64,000 nucleotides of DNA, taken from NCBI GenBank assembly GCA_030052745.1, contig JANBVO010000063.1:1-64000 (forward strand), written 5' to 3'. Of this stretch, positions 1 through 10,719 are shown one piece after another. The translations under genes were made by a program, and so were the position numbers. How positions within the stretch are numbered: the stretch's first letter is position 1; every line of letters begins with the position of its first letter. The notes under the pieces are model-generated. The model had not been told where the DNA came from. It worked only from the letters and a program-made list of their open reading frames with translations, and ran no database searches. Source of the DNA: Pleurostoma richardsiae (taxonomy: Eukaryota > Ascomycota > Sordariomycetes > Calosphaeriales > Pleurostomataceae).

Positions 1-1142
1 CCCCCCTCTCCGGGCGGCTTTCTTTGAGCAATTCTGGCATGGAAGACCCCCGTCATCCCTGGACTCGACGCCGGCAACCTTTCCCTGCTCATGCCGTCAA
101 ATATCATTCTCTGGGTGGGTCTTCGCCATGGAGACGGAGATGATCCCAACAGGGTCTACACCGGGGCGCCGCACCTCTGCCATGGAAATTCACGCCACTG
201 CCGCTTGGTCGTCCGCAGTTTCCATAAGGGTCCTACCAAGTCGGAGATACGGTGGTCAGTTGATTGAGATGGGGCCCACAATATGCACCGGAGAATGACA
301 CGCCACGGATTGCATAGCGAAAGCCCTTGCGTGTGCATCCTGGGGCGGCACAACCATGAGCGCGCATCTCCTTGGTGATGCGGAATCCCTCCTTGATGTC
401 CTAGGCGCCATTCAGCTCGAGAGAAGACATATCTGGCAGATCGGTTCCCATTGCGTATCTAATTTCGGCGATTCTCTCTGAGACTGCTGCAGAGTGGACG
501 TCCGTTTCGTAATTGGCCTTAGCCACAACGTTGAAGTACGCCATAAAGAATCCTCCAGCCACAGGACTAGGGGGAAGACACGTCGCCTTGAGGCAACCAG
601 ACCATGACTCTGAAACGGTTCTTCACGTCCGCCCGACAAGTCAAGTCATAGTGCCTGCTCTTGATTTGCTTTGGAAGCGTGTCGGCTGGATTGGCCGAGC
701 ATCGCTCATGGGCAGGAAGCCCACCATTCTCTACGCCGCTCTTGTCAGTGCTGGAGCCCACGTAGAGCCGACGCTCTCCACCGAATGAAATGTGCTCTCC
801 ACCGTGGCGGTCGACGACAGTCTGGAACTGAGACGGGAGATTCGCGTAGACACCCCATCTTTTCTTGCTCTCCTCCCAGAATGGCAGTTCAAGCAGATCA
901 TTGTAGGTCAGATCCTGCTTCCCGAGGATGATCTGTGTCTGAACTGGGATTGCTCGAAGTCATGTTTCGAACGCCTTGTCAAGGTCGGCATGACACCAGT
1001 AGTAGTAGAATCCTGGTGCCATCGGCCAGTCGGGCTTGCTCATCATCGAGGATTTGGCTTGGGGCACTTCCCGGGTGTACTCCTTATCTTCATTCATGGC
1101 GCGGCGGAGTCTGGTGCGGAAACGGGCGATGTTCTCCTTCAA
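1..1142 (-). pseudogene. GIY-YIG-like hypothetical protein, broken
   Basis: On the minus strand one reading frame from about 1142 to 556 contains a motif of the GIY-YIG nuclease-like kind found in fungal hypothetical proteins (RLYVGSSTDKSG near 755-790), preceded by an aromatic-rich N-terminal part. The frame is interrupted by TGA at about 959-961 (reading AFET*LRAIP, probably an ancestral TGG). It stops at about 555, continues in the next frame from about 548, and meets a TAG near 401-403. Further downstream the translation still looks protein-like, with a Cys-rich segment (CAAPGC, then PHLNQLT), but has more stops. The ATG at 1142 is the only obvious start; an N-terminal exon may be missing. 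I read it as a decayed host gene cut by the window edge. The family call rests on the one motif. Confidence 0.42.
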
Positions 1143-2109
1143 AAAAAAGTGTGACTAACGGCAATGAACGAGGATGGCATTGCAGAGAGCGTAGATTGAG
1201 AAACTGACCTCTCCTCGAGCGCCGAGAGATGATGCCGTGACATCAGACGTTGCCGGGCGTGGTTCGGTCACGAGACTTTCTATAACTTAGGCCCCCCCTG
1301 AACGGTGAGGTAGATACTGAGTCTGCTGCTATCTTGAGACCGGCCCACTCAAACCGGCAAAATTGCCAAGTGGAGGTGATCAGATACGGCATGCCGCGTA
1401 GTCTTACGAAGCCGGGACCAATGTCTTGCCAATTGCCCTGCCATGTGGCGCGCTGGCGTGCCTGACATCTCTCTATGGCACATATTGTACAGATTCCGAC
1501 GATGAAGCATGAAGTGCTAAACGCGGCTAGGTTGTGATGAAGAGATGGCACAGCGCCCGCTCAGCGGTGAGGGGAAGCCGAAAATAGGGGCAAGCTAAGA
1601 GGCCCTTATGCTGTGCGATGCAGATAAGGATGAGCTAGTGCGGGACGAAGCAGGGCCTATCGGTCGCTCGGGTCGGCATCGAACTTCTCTTGCCCCTTTT
1701 GGTAGGAGATGATTGCCCAATAGCCGACGATATCGAGGAGAGCCTCCTCTCGCGCCACCGAGATTCGACCCCGAATCCCGCTACCGCCGGGTGCCTCATA
1801 GTCACTACCTACCTACGGAGTAGTGACCATCTCCTATCAGTCTTTCCCGGGGGGTCGCGATGCGGCGAGATACCGCCTGCCAAGATCACTACATTGTCGT
1901 GCCATTCTCATGTACGACGCGATAAGGATCCCGGCGACGACCTGAGATCCTCATAATCCATAAGTTGCCCGCTGCTGCTGCGGCCTCGATCCATCTTGCC
2001 CGCTGACACGGGCGAACCTTGTCCAACCCAAAACTGTCCTTGGGCAATTCTTCCATCCGCCTGCCTTGGCTTGTGCTGTTGATTCTTTCCGGACAAGAGA
2101 GCAAGCAAC
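1143..2109. other. Intergenic, no gene seen
   Basis: No reading frame here shows family motifs or plausible exon structure. The last 150 bases are probably the promoter and leader of the MFS gene that starts at 2110. Confidence 0.5.
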
Positions 2110-2970
2110 ATGACTTCGAACGAGGCCAATACGAACGAGAAGGATACCGGTGTGACACCTGCCCCACCAGGGGCAAGTGTCTTCGTGGACGAACAGGAAG
2201 TCGAGAAGATCTACAATCACAAGCTCGATGGCGACGATGCGCTGGACTTCTTGAAGGCCCATGGGGTCACGGCCATCACGCCGGAAGAAGACCGTCGCAT
2301 TCTGCGAAAGGTTGACCTCTTCTTGATGCCCCTGGTAAGTCAGCTCGAATTGCAGCAACAGATGGGATTGATGAAGACTCACCATATCCCCAGATGATGA
2401 TAACGTACACTTTGAACTTCATGGATAAGAATGCCCTGTCCAACTCGGTCAATTATGGGTTGAGAGACGACTTGGTAACTAAGCCCCCTCCGCCCTAACA
2501 CCCCCCCCCCCCAAAAAAAAAAAAAAAAAAAAAGGTTGCTCACGCACGCGCTCTACAGCACCTTGTGGGAGATCAGTACAGCTGGTCAAGTGGCTCTGTA
2601 TTCTATCTTGGTAAGTCTGCTCTTGCATATTACGCTTACGATCCCGGTGTTAGCCGATCTGACTATGGCCTCATAGCATATATGGTGTCACAGCCACTGG
2701 TCTCTCGATGCCTCCAGTGGCTTCCTGTTGGCAAACTAATCTCCATCAGCGTTGTCTTCTGGGGAGGAGTCCTGATGACCACGGCTGCCTGTCGGTCCTT
2801 CGCGTCGCTGATGACTGTGCGGGCCATTCTGGGCGTATTTGAGAGTGTCATCAACCCTGCCTTCATGATCATGACTTCCCAGTGGTATAAGCGCTCCGAA
2901 CAACCTGAAAGAGTCGGCTGGTGGTTCATGGGAAACGCCGTCGGCCAATTCATAGGAGGAATTGTCGGTT
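2110..2970 (+). pseudogene. MFS permease, allantoate (Dal5)-type, 3' truncated
   Basis: Four exons give the N-terminal half of an anion:cation symporter-type MFS permease: 2110-2334, 2394-2474, 2559-2610, and 2677 to about 2970. They are joined by introns of 59, 84 and 66 nt in consistent phase. The cytosolic N-terminus is followed by a segment beginning DLFLMPLMMITYTLNFMDK, then SWSSGSVFYLAY, the GK loop, and helices through WYKRSEQPERVGWWFMGNA. The family usually has about 500 residues and 12 helices. Here homology ends at GGIVGY, after which the sequence belongs to an opposite-strand gene and a stop comes at 3033. The second half is absent, so this is a truncated relic unless spliced to something outside the family. 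The substrate class (allantoate, vitamins, organic anions) is inferred only from the family. Confidence 0.72.
2501..2533 (+). repeat. C12-A21 homopolymer tract in intron
   Basis: Twelve C followed directly by twenty-one A lie inside the second intron of the MFS relic. It is a simple slippage-prone tract. Confidence 0.9.
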
Positions 2971-3349
2971 ATGTGACGCCCACCAGCTTGGTCGAGCCAT
3001 TGACACCCTGTGAGCCCCCGTCAACCAGCCAGTAGCGGCCGTCTGGCCCGATACGCGCTCCGTCGATGCTGACAAAGGTCGTGGCCGGGTCCGAGTTCGG
3101 GTCGCTCGCGTTATACGAGTTCCACGCCGCGTCGGGGTAAAGCGCCGTGGAGTTGTCGCTGAGCAGCTCGACCGCCTGAGGCGGCAGGGTCTCCGAGTAC
3201 CGCTGCGAGAGGAATTTGCGGCCGTCGGCGGAGATGCTGATCCCCTGCGTTGCCCGCTCCAGAGAGTAGGCGATCTCAAGACCAGGCGCATACACCGCGG
3301 CGGCGGGCACCGCGATGCCGAACGCAGCGATGAGGAGAGCAGCAGCCAT
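2969..3349 (-). pseudogene. Royal-jelly/yellow-like secreted protein, 3' truncated
   Basis: The minus-strand frame starts at ATG 3349 with a hydrophobic signal peptide (MAAALLIAAFGIAVPAAA). It continues with the fungal major-royal-jelly-protein pattern: GISISADGRKFLSQRY near residues 36-52 and a SIDG...IGPDGRYWLVDGG segment near 95-110. The family is normally a six-bladed beta-propeller of about 400 residues. Only about 125 residues remain, ending at STKLVG, where the sequence meets the truncated MFS gene tail to tail. Both genes lose their 3' portions at the same point, suggesting one rearrangement breakpoint. The MRJP assignment is by pattern. Confidence 0.6.
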
Positions 3350-4789
3350 TTCCCTGTGGCGTTATATTGAACCAAAGCTTGTAATGAATGACATGAAGGC
3401 AGAGGCCTGACCGGCTCGTGGCCTGGTATTGCCCAGCGGTGATCTCGTATGGTAGATATACTTCCCATGTCCTCAGCGTCGTGTCTACAGTGAAGTGACT
3501 GAATGTCCGTTCCCGCAAAGGATCTCCAGAAAGCAATAAGCTAATTACCGTCGGTAATTGCCCCACAAGGCGAGCCCCGACGCGTCAACAAAACGGGATA
3601 ATAGCGGCTTCATTTCGAATACTACCTTACTTTAGCATAGTGAAACCGACATGCACAGGGTCATGACGGGGAACTGCCAGCGGGCACCAACGCGGGAGTT
3701 ATCCCGCTATGGTTAGGCGCCCGGGACACCTTTGACTGCCGAACGTACGCCCACACCTAGTTACGTTATGATGTTCGCTCAGATCGGCTGCGCCCGAAAT
3801 ATGATACAGATAGTGGATCGATGATCCTCCTACAGCTAGATGCAGCCTGCTCTAGTGGCCTTGTCCGCCACTCATTAAAGATTATTTCCTCCAAGGGCCT
3901 GCCGTCTCTTCCGGCGCCCTGGCCCTTGCCCGCGATGGTCGACGGGCGGTGCATAGGCTTAGCCCAGACTAGGCGCCTCGTCGGCCTGCTCCAGCAAGCG
4001 CTCATCCGTCTACTTGGAGCAAATGTATCCAAAGAATCTATCGGCCGCGAGGTGAGACCCGCTCGGCGCCCTCGTGACGTGACCTTAGGGGAGACGGGCT
4101 GGTTACACAGAACGGCCGCGCCAGCGGACGAGATTAGTGGATCGGGACCCGGCGCGATAGGCAGAGGCGGAGGATCCCCGAGGTTGAAGTGATGTTGGGG
4201 ACATTTAGGTCGGCGGAGTACTTGAGGTGGGACGTGTTGGCGTCGTCCTAGATCTACTAGGTCCGTCTCGACGAAGTGTCAGTCCCGTGTTGACGTCGAG
4301 ACGGAGCATGGGCAGCGCAGTTCGCCTTGATGGTACTAGCCCGCGGACCGGCGGGATGGGGTAATTCCCCTTTCTGCAACCTCAAGGCAAGATTGCCGAT
4401 GGCAAAGCAGGGGGTCCTCCTAGCGGCCATGCGCTCGAGTAGATGGTTAACGACATGTTGGCTGACGCTGGACGAAAAGGAGGACAGTGAGTACTGCACC
4501 TCTGACATAGAAGTCAAATTGACAGGTGGACTGGCCTCGGTCACACATTCGAATTTGATGCTCGTATTCAAATACCACCTGGCGAAGGCATCTATTTTCG
4601 ACTTTCGTTAGCCGCCGATGGCCTGGGAGATGGGAGAAGAATCACGGTGAGTAACTAAGTTTGACTCGAGTGCACGGCCTTGCGGTCACGTTGTATATTG
4701 CCTCAATGATCCGTTTCAAATTTCGAGAAATCTTTTCTTAGTCTTAAATCCTATTCAAAACTACCCAGGAAACCAAATATTGTTTCCAC
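3350..4789. other. Intergenic, mostly unassigned
   Basis: Apart from the inverted repeat at 3543-3559, nothing here could be assigned. Open frames around 4257-4611 exist on both strands but show no motif or conserved-looking composition. Confidence 0.5.
3543..3559. promoter_or_regulatory. CCG-N1-CGG inverted repeat (aattaccg t cggtaatt)
   Basis: Two perfect 8-base arms are separated by a single T. The core is CCG-N-CGG, a layout used by some Zn2Cys6 dimers. It lies about 195 bases upstream of the truncated royal-jelly-like gene's start codon, so it could have been its operator. Binding is inference only. Confidence 0.35.
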
Positions 4790-4814
4790 TTAAAGGGCCA
4801 GATTGGTTTCAGAC

Positions 4815-6477
4815 TCAATCAATACTGACCTCCGCCATAAGGGAAGTGATGTCGTCAGCAGTCGTAGTTGATCCCGCCAGTGTCCACCTCTCCTCGAGTG
4901 TAACTGCCGCCGTGAAGGTGTTGGAGTCATCTGCCTTGCAGCTCGGCGGGACCTTCCTTTCAATGATGTCAAACGCATCCTTGCGCACGCGTTGTAAAAT
5001 CCTGTCCACCATCACCTGTCTTGAGTCCAGTGCATGCGGACCCTGACTGGGAAGCACATCAGGAACGCGCCAGCTAGAGTAAAGGTTACCGTGGGTTGCG
5101 CGATGTCCTACACTCGATCTGTGTCCCTCGAAGTAATATTTGCAGAGCCGACAAGTCGGTTTGCTGCTGCCAATGTACATCCAGCCGCCGTAAAACCTAG
5201 CCGGCTCAATGTTGCCGTTATTCCCAAGCCAGTCCAGAAGGAGAACCTCTGGATGAACAATGGTGCGGAAAGAATTCCTTTTGTACTCTTTTTCAATCCG
5301 CTCATCGAGATTGTAAGCTTGGAGAGTCTCCACAAATCCCTTGAAAGCCCGCGACAATCCGGCCTTCCGGCTCATGCGGTTTACAATACCTTCAGCGTGA
5401 AGACTTTTGTTTCGGATAGGCTTCGGGATTGGAGCACTTGACGGGAGGAAGGAAATGCGTGGGTTGTTGAAAAGTTTTTGCAAAGGCTTAGTGTTTCTCG
5501 CAAGCAGGAGAAACTGGATGCTTTGCAGATATGCCAGAAGGCGATTGCTCGTATGAAGCAGGGCGGACCAGCCGACCCTGAACCCAGGCATACGACTCTC
5601 CAGAGCGCGCTCAATGATAACTTTACCCGCTCGAGACTGGTAAAGTTGAATGAGGAATGTGATTGTCGTCTCACATTTGAAGATGTATAAAACATGTAAC
5701 GTCAGGCATAACCCACGCTGTCATGTTTCACGGGACGAAGATCAACGTACATTCTGCTTTTGAAGAGTTGAGGGAAATGCCGCTGTTATTGGAGTTGTGC
5801 AGTTTTTTGAGCTCCGTGGCGACCATGATGCCTGCTGAAAACGGGGAGTTAGCACCACTCCGTCTTCCTTCCACTCGTCGGAATGACCACTGACTGTCCT
5901 CGGTGTCCTCGATGCCACAGCTCTTCAAGCATTCCTCAATCTCAAACTGAAGCTTCCCCAAATAGTGGCTGATCCTGAGCCGATTGAAACACAGAACATC
6001 GTAAAGAAGGTTTTTCCGGACTGCATGTTGTTGCTCCGCATTATCAGGAGCGTTAGAAACCTTGCGAAGGAGCTCATTAACGTAGGATAAAGTGCTCTGC
6101 AACTGTTCGATAGACTGTCGATTCGCCGCAAACAAGTAATGAACAGACTTGTTCTCTTCATCGTTGTTGAGCACCGTGAAAGCGGTGACACTGTCACCCC
6201 CTTTGGTTTTGTCGCAGATGTGAGCGAGTTTGTTGACGAAGGCTTCAAACACTTCCTTTGGGACGCTGGTGTCAATAGCGGGTTCAGGAGGAGGAGCCTG
6301 AGCAGTCCCACGAGTTGCATCATTGAGGGAGACGTAAAGAATTATGGGCTCGTAGAACTTGTGGAGGATACGGGATGCCAGAGGGATAGGAACTTTCTCC
6401 TGGTCTCTGTCAACCACAGTCGTGATTGCCAAGGCGTCGGGTTGTTGAATGGTAGACATGCTAATGATTGGGAGCAT
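4815..6477 (-). CDS. OTT_1508-type nucleic-acid/nucleotide deaminase-like protein
   Basis: The N-terminal part (6477 to about 5751) starts MLPIISMSTIQQ; an internal ATG at 6459 is an alternative start. It is alpha-helical, as in fungal OTT_1508-like proteins. The C-terminal part (about 5636 to 4815) carries the deaminase core: HPEVLLLDWL near 5255 (proton-shuttle His-x-Glu, here HPE rather than the usual HAE), YIGSSKPTCRLCKYYF with a CxxC zinc pair, and a GNLYSSWRVP segment. The only good donor (GTACGT at 5750) is phase 1, while the usable acceptors (AG ending 5718, 5670 or 5637) give phase 0. The two halves therefore do not join cleanly: a one-base indel, a weak donor or decay is likely. Substrate is unknown; such proteins are suspected in fungal self/non-self or nucleic acid biology. 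Confidence 0.6.
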
Positions 6478-7277
6478 GGATTGCTTGTAGAATCACTTCT
6501 TAGTAGAGTTCTTGGGGCCGTATTATGCCCAACCCGCACACGCGTCATCAAGGCCCTGGGAGGCCCGTCCGGCACGCCTCGCTTCGGTGGGAGGCCGGAC
6601 AGGCTCGCCTCACTTCCGCAAGAGGCCAGACACCATGGAAATCCCGGAACCAATCACTGCAGGGTGTATTGAGGAGTACGCTTTAGCCTTTTGGAATTGG
6701 CTTGGCGTGTTTGCGGTGTGTGCGGCTGAAAGTCTTGCCCTCGATACGCTGTCCTGGTGTGATGGACCAGTCCTCCCATTCTGGGCGTCGCCATCCTGAT
6801 ACTGTTCAATAGGTTCTGCAGGAGGCCCGACCCACTATAAGCAGGTCAGCCAATTCCAGACCGAACAGCTCGCATCAATGGCTCCAAAGTTCATGTAATT
6901 GGGCACTTCCTAGCGGCTGGTGATGCATAATTTCAACAGCCCTGCAATGCAAAGGCTTTTTATTGGTTAAGAAAGGCCTTTTATGCCTCTAGGAAGCTCG
7001 TCAGGCCATAGGAGAGACACAGGAGAGACTAATTGAATAGAATTATCCAAGCTATTAGGCCAACATATAGGAACGTAGGAAGTTAAATACCGCCTTGGTT
7101 GCACCCAATTTAAGGCAAGATAAATTTCTCTCTACAGCTCAGGACGTCTCGCCTTGAGTGGTTGAGCCGCTTCGCCTCGGCCCCTATTGCTGGACTCCAC
7201 TTGTTTTGGTTATCAGATCTGTTTGAGATTAGCCATAATACCTCCCTTTCCCTCAAGTTGAAGCCGCGGCATCCAAC
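6478..7277. other. Intergenic, no gene seen
   Basis: This stretch is the likely promoter for the deaminase-like gene on the left and the zinc-finger gene on the right. The 6540-6640 part is GC-rich with imperfect CCTCGCTTC/CCTCACTTC direct repeats. No motif-bearing frame was found. Confidence 0.5.
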
Positions 7278-8310
7278 ATGGAACAGATATTCAGTCATTT
7301 TCCTGATGAAGGGGAGCTGCAGAGTAAGTCCCGCCTATCTTATAATCAATTATTTACCCAAATGTCCTAAGTGTACGAGATGTAGAAATCCTAGATGACT
7401 TGAGTGATCGGGTTCCCCCATATAATCAGACAACACAATTCCCGGCCGTTGAAAGCGCCTCCGTCTTTGACATGTCCACTGTTGATGTTGGTGGGCAGGC
7501 TCGAATCTTGGACTTGGATGCTTCAGAGTATCAACACCAGGAGTTCGATTATCGGGTTAATACACAGGCCTCTTTGATTGAACGCGGAATGGCGGTTGAC
7601 AATATCATGCATAATACGTCTGTCCCATCTTATGCAGAGACACCTGAAACCAATTCCGGAACCCCCTTCCAGTCACACGTCAGTCCCATTCCCCAAATTT
7701 GAGGTATGGGTGATCCTTATGGGTTCGGCCTCAATCCCCACAATGATGGGTTGGCTGAGCCTTATGCGGGACTGTCTGGAGACTCGTCGGCAAGCAGTGA
7801 TTTAGAGTTTTCTGTGAACAACAACTTGGACCCATCCTCTGATATAGACGACAAAGGTAAGCACGAATCCTCTCACGTGAGAAAATCCAAATCATTTAGA
7901 AAGCTTTACAGGAATGTGCAATCCGAGACATCGTTGGTGTTGTGGAAGTTGGCATAAGCTCAAGCGGAACTTCAAGTGGGTATTTTGATTGCTAGATACG
8001 TATTGAGCACGATTGTTGATTGCTGATTCTTTACAGTAAGCATATGAAGAAACACATAGCCCCACAGCTGATATGTGAGGCTTCCGATCCTATCTTTCCA
8101 TGCGAATATCGAGCAAGAGAGAGAAAGGAATTGAACAAACACTACCGTAGCACCCACAAGGTGTGGGCAGACGCTAACAACATTCCTGATACCAGCTGCT
8201 TTTGCGAAGTTTGTGGTACGCATTTTTCTAGGAAAGATTTCAGGAAGAGACATCTTGATAAAAACCTTGAGTGCCGTTCTGTGATCGAGTTGATCGGGGG
8301 GACTGAGTGA
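7278..8310 (+). CDS. Small C2H2-type zinc-finger protein
   Basis: The best model has five exons (7278-7323, 7395-7678, 7760-7856, 7912-7975, 8037-8310) and gives 254 residues. The first half is acidic and Ser/Asn-rich. The C-terminal third has C2H2-like units: a Trp-Cys-Cys unit ending NKHMKKH, a middle unit with LNKHYRSTH, and a good finger CEVCGTHFSRKDFRKRH near the end. The 81-nt second intron (GTCAGT...CTGAG) is phase 0 on both sides and removes an in-frame TGA at about 7700-7702. If it is not spliced, the gene is broken there. The protein is probably a nuclear DNA-binding protein; target unknown. Similar architectures occur in many unnamed fungal proteins. Confidence 0.55.
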
Positions 8311-9302
8311 GAGGTTAGGGTTTTATGGATACAAAAGCTTCACTTGGGAATTAAAAGAAGAGGCAATATTATCTTGCTGTTCTTTTTTTCTTTCTCTCTC
8401 CCAGTGTCTCTCTGTCTGTGTTTAGTCATTCATATCCTTTTCCCTGGCTTTTGGAAGTGTACGGGAAGGCAGTACTGCAAAACTCTACGATAGCTATTTG
8501 CAATAGCTTAAAAGATTCAGATTTCTTTACTCGAACCATGATGTCCACTAGAAGGTGTCTGTTAAAGATTAGATGGTCTATCTGTCTGTCATAACAAAAG
8601 ATTCTACTGGGAAGGACTTCAGAGCTCAGTTTACAGCACCTTTGTCACAATCCAGTGACCCAAGTTTGGGGTGGCAAGTCCTCGTTCCTGGTGCGGAATC
8701 GCCCGAAGAGCTTTTCGACTTGACTAACTAGGAGAAGTCAGATACATCTATGAAGGTATGTAGTTTTGTCGTATAACGTATAATTATCTTGTTGTGGCTT
8801 TAGATCGGCTAATAATGGAGCAGAATGATACCGGGAGGCCATAGGAGTATAATATTTAAACCATAAATTGCATTATAGACAGTCAAAAGACACATAAACT
8901 AGACGATACTATGTATATGCGATTAAATTTTCTAGAGCTAAAACCATTTTCGATTACATACCGTACTATCTTGAAGTGTCATAACTGTAGTCGGAATCTT
9001 GGAGAGATAACGCATAGATGTTCGTCCCAAAAAGATCTTGGTTATAGCCTCCGCAACCTGAATTACGCCTCACCTATACATGTGTATGAAATCAGTCATG
9101 CATCAGCACTTCGAGAGATCTCCTTTCCGACCTGGAACACATCAAGGGATCACATCTAGTGTCAGAGGACTGGAAAGGCAACACGCCACAAAGTCTAGTC
9201 GCAAGAGGTTTGAATCTACTGAAGCAATTCATTTACAGTGCATTTCAGTCAATAGTGCGAAGGAAGGCGCCCTATCTCACACTTGCTAACAGAAAGCAAC
9301 CT
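8311..9302. other. Intergenic, AT-rich, no gene seen
   Basis: It holds a pyrimidine-rich run at 8380-8420 and an AT-rich segment at 8740-8950. No frame with recognisable features was found on either strand. Confidence 0.5.
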
Positions 9303-10719
9303 CTAAGCAGTGTAGCCAACTGCCCTTCTGCCAGCATCTCCGTTCAGGACGATATCGCTGCCGGGGTAGCCTTTGAATGCACTCTCGTTACATCCACCCC
9401 GGAAGTCCTCAGGGGCAGTACCAGCCAGGAAGTCCTGCAATTGGCGCTGGATGTATTCTTCGTTGATCTTCGTTGTCGGCGTAGCGGCAACATACGCAAC
9501 GCTGGAAATTCCATCGCCTCGATGCTCGACCTCCACGGCATGGCACATCTACACGAGTTCAGTGAGCTTTATGCGAAGAACAACGATGTTTTTCTAGGCC
9601 AACTTACATCACAGTGCCACCAGATGGTATCACCCGGAGCCATCTTGGGGATGTGCACCAGGCAGTCCTTAATCCTTAGGTGAGGGAAGGCATCCGGGCT
9701 CAGCTCCTGTGACTTGGCCCGCCAGGTGCCAGGGAACCAAGGGTCTGAAGTGTCAAAAGTCCACTTAGAAGCATCCATGACGTCGTCCTTGTTCTTTGGA
9801 GGCTGGAAGAACGGACGCAGCAACATGTAGGCGACCACCGTCTTCAAGTTAGGGTATAACAGCAGGCTACCTTCGTGAGGGCCTGCAGGCGTGAGCGCCG
9901 TCCATCCCTGGAAGAGACGGAGGACATGCGAGTGAGCGGAACCCGGGTAGTATGCAGGGTTGGCCTTCTTTCGGGCCGTCAGGTCGAATGGATCATACTC
10001 ATCAGGCTTCCCGGTCCATACGGCGTCAAAGACTTTGCGGTACGCCGGTTCACCCCATCTGCTCAGGCTGCCTGCGTCAATGTGCGGTCCTAGTCCTTTG
10101 AAAGGCTTTCCCGGGGGGCGGATCCGCACGGAGTCAGCATATGCAAGGGGTTCAGCGAAAGTCTTCTCCGGATCTTCCACATCGTGCCACAAGGAGTTGA
10201 GAGCTCGGTGAAGAGCCATGACACGGGGGTGGGTTCGTGCTTCCATCTGGGTTTTAGACCAGTACAACCGCAGAATGTAAGGTGTTTCCTCGGGCCAGCC
10301 TGGATCTAGTTAGAGGCTGCTTGAATAGGACTACTGCCGAAGGACTTGCCGTTGATCTTATCCCTGTTTGCTTCAACGTACGAGTTAAGGTCATTGAACC
10401 AGCCATCCGCCATCTCCTTGGAAATCGTGCCGCGCACGACGAAACACCCGACATCCCTCAGCTGCTGCTTTTCTTCTTCGTCGAGCCTGAAGAAGTCATC
10501 GTAGGGAATTTCACGGATAATGCTGGACTGTTTTTCCGCTAGCTCATCTGTGAGAGCCTTCAGCTTTTCGCACACTGCAAGCCAGCTCTTCCGCAGCGAC
10601 GCTTCCCCATACTCGGCGGCAATCTCCTTTTTGATTTTGATATTCTCTTCCTGCAGTTCAGCAGTCTCGGGTGTATGCTCGGGCCAGTCTGGCCATTCCT
10701 CGCCTGCACCAACCAACAT
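9303..10719 (-). CDS. DUF1479 (YbiU-like) putative 2-oxoglutarate/Fe(II) dioxygenase
   Basis: Three exons (10719-10350, 10299-9608, 9548-9303) give 435 residues, the usual size for DUF1479 proteins. The Fe-ligand pattern is present: GLGPHIDAGS supplies His-x-Asp, and the second His lies in GDTIWWHCD just before the last intron, followed by a CHAVEVEHRG segment. Conserved EIPYDDFFRLDEEE and YILRLYWSKTQ stretches also fit. The first intron (10300-10349) appears to be GC-AG: donor GCAAGT, branch CTAAC, acceptor ATCCAG. It restores frame exactly, whereas GT alternatives do not. The fold is that of cupin dioxygenases, but the substrate is unknown. It is a soluble protein with no signal peptide. 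Its 3' end faces the zinc-finger gene. Confidence 0.85.
10300..10349 (-). other. Probable GC-AG intron
   Basis: On the minus strand this 50-nt segment begins GCAAGT and ends CTAACTAGATCCAG. It has a branch-point match and a consistent phase, making it a rare-class intron in the DUF1479 gene. Confidence 0.65.

Noticed and set aside
1740-1810. Possible tRNA-like TTCGA loop (GATTCGACCCCGAATC)
   Set aside because: The surrounding bases do not fold into acceptor, D and anticodon arms.
4257-4611. Overlapping frames of about 100 codons on both strands
   Set aside because: Neither has motif, splice context or coding-like composition.
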